From positions 1-9,815 of the forward strand of contig CALPUT020000067.1 of NCBI GenBank assembly GCA_943326825.2: a stretch of DNA of 9,815 bases, read 5' to 3'. This document shows, in pieces, positions 6,825-9,815 of the stretch. The translations under genes were made by a program, and so were the position numbers. Source of the DNA: Chryseobacterium gleum. GTDB lineage: Bacteria > Bacteroidota > Bacteroidia > Flavobacteriales_D > Crocinitomicaceae. The notes beneath the pieces were generated by a model. The model ran no database searches and was not told the origin of the DNA. It saw only the letters and a program-made list of their open reading frames with translations. How positions within the stretch are numbered: the first letter of the stretch is position 1; the number at the start of each line of letters is the position of its first letter.

Positions 6825-8021
6825 ATGATAAATGGTAACGATAATCTAGGAGATAATATTTTAATAACACTTAAAACATTGTTTGGTTTTGAGGAGGTTT
6901 TAAAAGAAGAATTAAATGAATTGGGTTACAAAGATGTAAAAGTGTTAAATCGTGCTGTTCAAATTGAAGGGACGTGGAAAGATGTTTATTTCTTGAATTT
7001 GTACTCTAGATGTTCGATTTCTATATTGGTTGAAATTGAAAAATTCTTCATCCGTAACGAAGAAGATTTGTACAAAAAATGTATGAAAATCGATTGGTCA
7101 AAATATTTTGATGTCAATAAAACATTCGCAGTAAAAGGAGCTGTTTTTTCAGATTTGTTTACACATACACAATATCCATTTTTAGTTGTTAAAGATGCTA
7201 TTTGTGATGTGTTCAGAGAGAAAGAAGGTATTCGACCTGATGTAAATATTAAAACGCCACAAATATTATTTGACGTTTATATCAATAAACAAAATGTAAT
7301 CGTTTCGTTGAACACCAGTGGTGCTCCATTGTTTCAAAGAGGTTACCGACAAGCAGTTGGAGATGCTCCTTTGAATGAAGTTGCAGCTGCAGGTTTAATT
7401 AGAATGTCTGGTTGGGACAGAAAATCAATGTTTGTTGATCCGTTTTGTGGTTCTGGAACTTTGTTGATAGAAGCTGCATTATTGGCTTCAGGTATTCCTT
7501 CAAATATTGAAAGACAACATTATGCATTTAAGAACTTCGCTAATTACGATGCGAAAGTTTGGGAAGAAATTTATGAAAACGCACCAAAAAGAGTTTCGTC
7601 TTTACCATGCAAAATTGTAGGTTCAGATATCGATTCAGAAATGGTTTTAAAAGCAAGAAGAAATTTAAGTGGCTTGCCTATAGGACGTTTTGTTGAAGTT
7701 GAGAATTTGTCTTTTGAGGAATTAATCAATCCAGTTGAAGCAGGTGTTATGGTTACAAATCCACCATACGGAGAGCGAATGGGTGAAGACATAGAAGAGT
7801 TGTATTCTAAATTAGGTGATTGGATGAAAGCCGAATTGAAAGGATATACTTGTTGGATGATTTCTTCAAGCGAAGAAGGATTCAAAAATGTAGGTTTACG
7901 TCCTGAGAGAAAAATCAAATTGTTTAACGGAGATTTAGAATGTAGTTTTCGTAAATACTCAATCTACGATGGTTCGAAGAAAGGAAAGTATATGAACTTG
8001 GAAGAAGGAGAACAAGATTAA
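6825..8021 (+). CDS. rlmL: THUMP-domain class I SAM-dependent RNA methyltransferase (RlmL family)
   Basis: This is a 398-residue cytoplasmic protein of the COG0116 type, whose E. coli member makes N2-methylguanosine at G2445 of 23S rRNA. The N-terminal part carries TLKTLFGFEEVLKEEL (15-30), followed by a THUMP RNA-binding region of about 60-165 and the family signature LFQRGYR (169-175). The Rossmann methyltransferase domain has the SAM-binding motif FVDPFCGSGTLL (203-214), the acidic SAM-ribose motif GSDID (266-270) and the catalytic NPPYGER (312-318). E. coli RlmKL is a fusion with a C-terminal RlmK domain; here only the RlmL half is present, the usual stand-alone length outside gammaproteobacteria. 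The frame is open back to 6609, but that part lies over the patatin signal peptide and catalytic region on the other strand, and homologous sequence begins only just after 6825, so the ATG at 6825 was chosen. The exact target nucleotide in this organism is inferred from family only. Confidence 0.93.
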   Translation: MINGNDNLGDNILITLKTLFGFEEVLKEELNELGYKDVKVLNRAVQIEGTWKDVYFLNLYSRCSISILVEIEKFFIRNEEDLYKKCMKIDWSKYFDVNKTFAVKGAVFSDLFTHTQYPFLVVKDAICDVFREKEGIRPDVNIKTPQILFDVYINKQNVIVSLNTSGAPLFQRGYRQAVGDAPLNEVAAAGLIRMSGWDRKSMFVDPFCGSGTLLIEAALLASGIPSNIERQHYAFKNFANYDAKVWEEIYENAPKRVSSLPCKIVGSDIDSEMVLKARRNLSGLPIGRFVEVENLSFEELINPVEAGVMVTNPPYGERMGEDIEELYSKLGDWMKAELKGYTCWMISSSEEGFKNVGLRPERKIKLFNGDLECSFRKYSIYDGSKKGKYMNLEEGEQD

Positions 8022-8044
8022 TTTATAAAAAAAAAATTTATTTT

Positions 8045-8081
8045 AAGCCTAATTTGTCGAAAGATGAATTAGGCTTTTTTT
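8045..8081 (+). terminator. Rho-independent terminator after the methyltransferase gene
   Basis: A perfect 10-base stem, AAGCCTAATT (8045-8054) and AATTAGGCTT (8067-8076), encloses a 12-base loop and is followed by a T run through 8081. It lies 23 bases after the methyltransferase stop. A run of ten A residues just upstream (8027-8036) could supply a T tract for minus-strand transcription, so it may act in both directions. Confidence 0.85.
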
Positions 8082-8098
8082 ATCTCAATGTATTGAAT

Positions 8099-8129
8099 AA
8101 AAAAAGACGACCTCTCGATCGTCTTTTTT
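8099..8129 (-). terminator. Rho-independent terminator after gltA
   Basis: An 11-base stem, AAAAAAGACGA (8100-8110) with TCGTCTTTTTT (8119-8129), closes an 8-base loop. Read on the minus strand it gives a GACGA/TCGTC core followed by seven T residues, 22 bases after the gltA stop. The symmetrical A and T tracts mean it could also stop plus-strand transcripts that pass the first hairpin. Confidence 0.85.
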
Positions 8130-8151
8130 CAAATATTTATTATTGTAAGAA

Positions 8152-9438
8152 TTATCTTTTACTAATCTCAACGTAATTTAAATTCGTTGCTCCAGTGTAG
8201 ATTTGTCTTGGACGACCGATTGGTTCGTTTCCTTCAGTCATTTCTTTCCATTGAGCAATCCATCCTGGTAGACGTCCGATAGCGAACATAACTGTAAACA
8301 TTTCAGTTGGGATATTTAATGCTTTGTAGATGATTCCAGAATAGAAATCTACGTTTGGATATAAGTTTCTTGATTTGAAGTACTCGTCTTCTAAAGCAAC
8401 TTTCTCTAATTTTTTAGCGATTGCTAATAATGGATCGTTAACTCCTAATTTTTCTAAAATATCATCACAAGCTACTTTAATGATTTTCGCACGTGGATCA
8501 AAGTTTTTGTAAACTCTGTGTCCGAATCCCATTAAACGGAAAGAATCATTTTTATCTTTCGCTTTTAACACCCATTTATCAACATCACCACCATCTTTAA
8601 CTATTTTCTCAAGCATTTCAATTACTTCTTGGTTAGCTCCACCGTGTAATGGACCCCATAAAGCTGAAATACCAGCAGAGATAGAAGAATATAAGTTTGA
8701 TTGAGAAGATCCAACAACTCTTACAGTTGATGTAGAACAGTTTTGTTCGTGATCAGCATGTAAGATTAATAGTTTGTTCAAAGCGCTTGAAATAACTGGA
8801 TCAACTTTATAATCTTCAGTTGGCATTGCAAACATCATGTGTAAGAAGTTTGAACAATAGTCTAAATCATTCTTAGGGTACATGAATGGGTGACGCATAG
8901 CATTTTTGTATGACCAAGCAGCTAATGTTGGTAATTTTGCTAATAATCTATGTATTGTTAAATCTTTTGCTTCAGGACTTCTATTTGGATCTAAAGACTC
9001 AGGATAGAAAGTTGATAATGAACAAACCATAGAAGCTAATACTCCCATTGGATGCGCTTTCGCAGGATAAGCTTCAAAAAATTGTTTCATGTCTTCATGA
9101 ACCAATGTATGTTTTGTAATACTATTGATAAAAGAATCTAACTCAGCTTGAGTTGGTAATTTACCATAAATTAATAAATAAGCTACTTCTAAGAAAGATG
9201 CTTTTTCAGCTAATTGTTCAATAGGATAACCTCTGTAATGAAGAATTCCTTCTTCACCATCTAAGAAAGTAATCGCACTAGTACAACTTCCAGTGTTTTT
9301 GAAACCTTGGTCAATTGTGATATATCCAGTTTGCGCTCTTAAAGCACTAATGTCAATTGCTTTTTCATTTTCTGTTCCTTCTATAACAGGAAATTCATAT
9401 GTCTGCCCGTTTAACTCTAACTTAGCTATCTCACTCAT
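8152..9438 (-). CDS. gltA: Citrate synthase (type II, GltA)
   Basis: The 428-residue product condenses acetyl-CoA with oxaloacetate to citrate, the entry step of the TCA cycle, in the cytoplasm. The length and N-terminal domain (LELNGQTYEFPVIEG, then TGYITIDQGFKNTGSCTS at 37-54) match the E. coli-like type II, often hexameric form; the short type I form lacks this domain. Active-site elements are all visible: HADHEQN at 227-233 (His230), GPLHGGAN at 262-269 (His265, catalytic), GFGHRVYKNFDPRA at 304-317 (His307, Arg314), NVDFYSG at 362-368 (Asp364, catalytic) and GRLPGWIAQW at 388-397 (Arg389). The ATG at 9438 is preceded by TTAGGAATATAA, one of the few leaders here with a Shine-Dalgarno-like AGGA. 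The upstream gap of 134 bases to the S9 peptidase gene is extremely AT-rich, and I see no clean TAnnTTTG in it; TAATTTAG is the closest. NADH inhibition is known for type II enzymes but cannot be read from the sequence. Confidence 0.98.
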   Translation of the reverse strand: MSEIAKLELNGQTYEFPVIEGTENEKAIDISALRAQTGYITIDQGFKNTGSCTSAITFLDGEEGILHYRGYPIEQLAEKASFLEVAYLLIYGKLPTQAELDSFINSITKHTLVHEDMKQFFEAYPAKAHPMGVLASMVCSLSTFYPESLDPNRSPEAKDLTIHRLLAKLPTLAAWSYKNAMRHPFMYPKNDLDYCSNFLHMMFAMPTEDYKVDPVISSALNKLLILHADHEQNCSTSTVRVVGSSQSNLYSSISAGISALWGPLHGGANQEVIEMLEKIVKDGGDVDKWVLKAKDKNDSFRLMGFGHRVYKNFDPRAKIIKVACDDILEKLGVNDPLLAIAKKLEKVALEDEYFKSRNLYPNVDFYSGIIYKALNIPTEMFTVMFAIGRLPGWIAQWKEMTEGNEPIGRPRQIYTGATNLNYVEISKR

Positions 9439-9532
9439 TTATATTCCTAATTAATGTAATAAATATTTAACTGTCGCCTAAATTAATAAACAATTTCTTT
9501 AAAAAAAAGGGATATTCTAAAACTTTTTAAAA

Positions 9533-9554
9533 AATTATTTATTTCAAAATAATT
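9533..9554 (-). terminator. Possible weak terminator after the S9 peptidase gene
   Basis: AATTATTT (9533-9540) and AAATAATT (9547-9554) form an 8-base all-A/T stem with a 6-base loop, followed on the minus strand by further T residues. It lies 18 bases past the peptidase stop. An overlapping alternative pairs 9559-9567 with 9575-9583 across the stop codon itself. Neither has useful G:C content, so function is uncertain. Confidence 0.22.
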
Positions 9555-9572
9555 AATTAAAATCTATCTTAT

Positions 9573-9815
9573 TTATAGATTTTTCAAAGTGTATTCCAAT
9601 AACATTGAATAAAGGTGATTTCTTGTGTTTCCGCCATAAATCCCATGATTCCTATTAGGGTAGATAAACATATCGAATTGCTTATTTGCTTTTACTAATG
9701 CATTGACCATTTCCATTGTGTTCTGATAATGAACATTGTCATCTGCTGAACCGTGAATGATAAAGTATTTTCCTTTTATATTAGAAACAAAGTTAATTGG
9801 CGAATTATCTTCATA
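9573..9815 (-). CDS. Dipeptidyl-peptidase IV-like S9 serine peptidase, C-terminal fragment
   Basis: The last 80 codons of a gene that enters from the right edge; the rest, including the nucleophile serine, is outside. The fragment belongs to the alpha/beta-hydrolase domain of the S9B (DPP4) family: IIHGSADDNVHYQ (19-31 of the fragment) holds the catalytic Asp (first D of ADDN, by alignment with human DPP4 HGTADDNVHFQ), and YPNRNHGIYGG (52-62) holds the catalytic His57. The end, NHLYSMLLEYTLKNL, matches the final helix of the family. DPP4 enzymes remove X-Pro or X-Ala dipeptides from peptide N-termini and in Bacteroidota are usually exported to the periplasm or envelope, but no signal peptide is visible in this part. 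Reading from 9815 the frame is uninterrupted to TAA at 9573-9575. Other S9 subfamilies are possible but less likely given ADDNVH. Confidence 0.92.
   Translation of the reverse strand, partial: YEDNSPINFVSNIKGKYFIIHGSADDNVHYQNTMEMVNALVKANKQFDMFIYPNRNHGIYGGNTRNHLYSMLLEYTLKNL

Noticed and set aside
6772..6870. 33-residue N-terminal extension of the patatin protein from ATG 6870
   Set aside because: It overlaps the first codons of the divergent methyltransferase gene, begins upstream of the likely promoter, and places unrelated residues before a complete signal peptide.
7571..7918. 115-codon open frame on the minus strand within the methyltransferase gene
   Set aside because: It is antisense to the SAM-binding and NPPY regions of a clearly coding gene, with no recognisable domain or leader.
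1..9815. Search by eye for CRISPR arrays, tRNA/rRNA genes, transposases, phage or defence genes and a hidden multi-gene system
   Set aside because: No spaced direct repeats, cloverleaf-like sequences, transposase motifs or defence domains were seen; almost all of the window is covered by recognisable chromosomal genes.

Overview
This is an AT-rich chromosomal window from a member of the Bacteroidota, most likely a flavobacterium-like organism. Three things suggest this: TAnnTTTG-type -7 promoter boxes, A-rich leaders with almost no Shine-Dalgarno sequences, and the gene content (a lipoprotein with acidic residues just after its lipid-anchored cysteine, a DPP4-type S9 peptidase, and a patatin fused to an outer-membrane barrel). 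The exact genus cannot be read from the sequence.

Layout. From left to right on the minus strand: the N-terminal five-sixths or so of the replication-restart helicase PriA (cut by the left edge), a lipoprotein of unknown function, a two-unit VOC (glyoxalase-fold) protein, and a patatin-like phospholipase with a POTRA-like region and outer-membrane beta-barrel (type Vd-like). A 53-base divergent region then separates the patatin gene from the only plus-strand gene, a THUMP-domain RNA methyltransferase of the RlmL family. That gene runs convergently into gltA (citrate synthase, minus strand), and two separate strong hairpins fill the space between them. At the right edge, still on the minus strand, are the last 80 codons of a DPP4-like serine peptidase. 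There is no gene-free stretch longer than about 135 bases, and no RNA gene, CRISPR array, insertion sequence or phage gene was seen.

How the genes relate. The genes look like independent housekeeping and envelope units, not one pathway: replication restart (PriA), rRNA modification (RlmL-like), the TCA cycle (GltA), peptide degradation (S9 peptidase), and envelope or secreted functions (lipoprotein, patatin-barrel). Each of the four left-hand minus-strand genes has its own perfect TAnnTTTG match 15 to 25 bases before its chosen start. This suggests separate transcription units with very short leaders, and it supports start codons downstream of the longest possible open frames for the VOC and patatin genes. 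I see no convincing new multi-gene system. The most interesting items are the patatin-barrel protein with a probable TTG start, the unassigned lipoprotein, and the compact promoter and stop-codon architecture.
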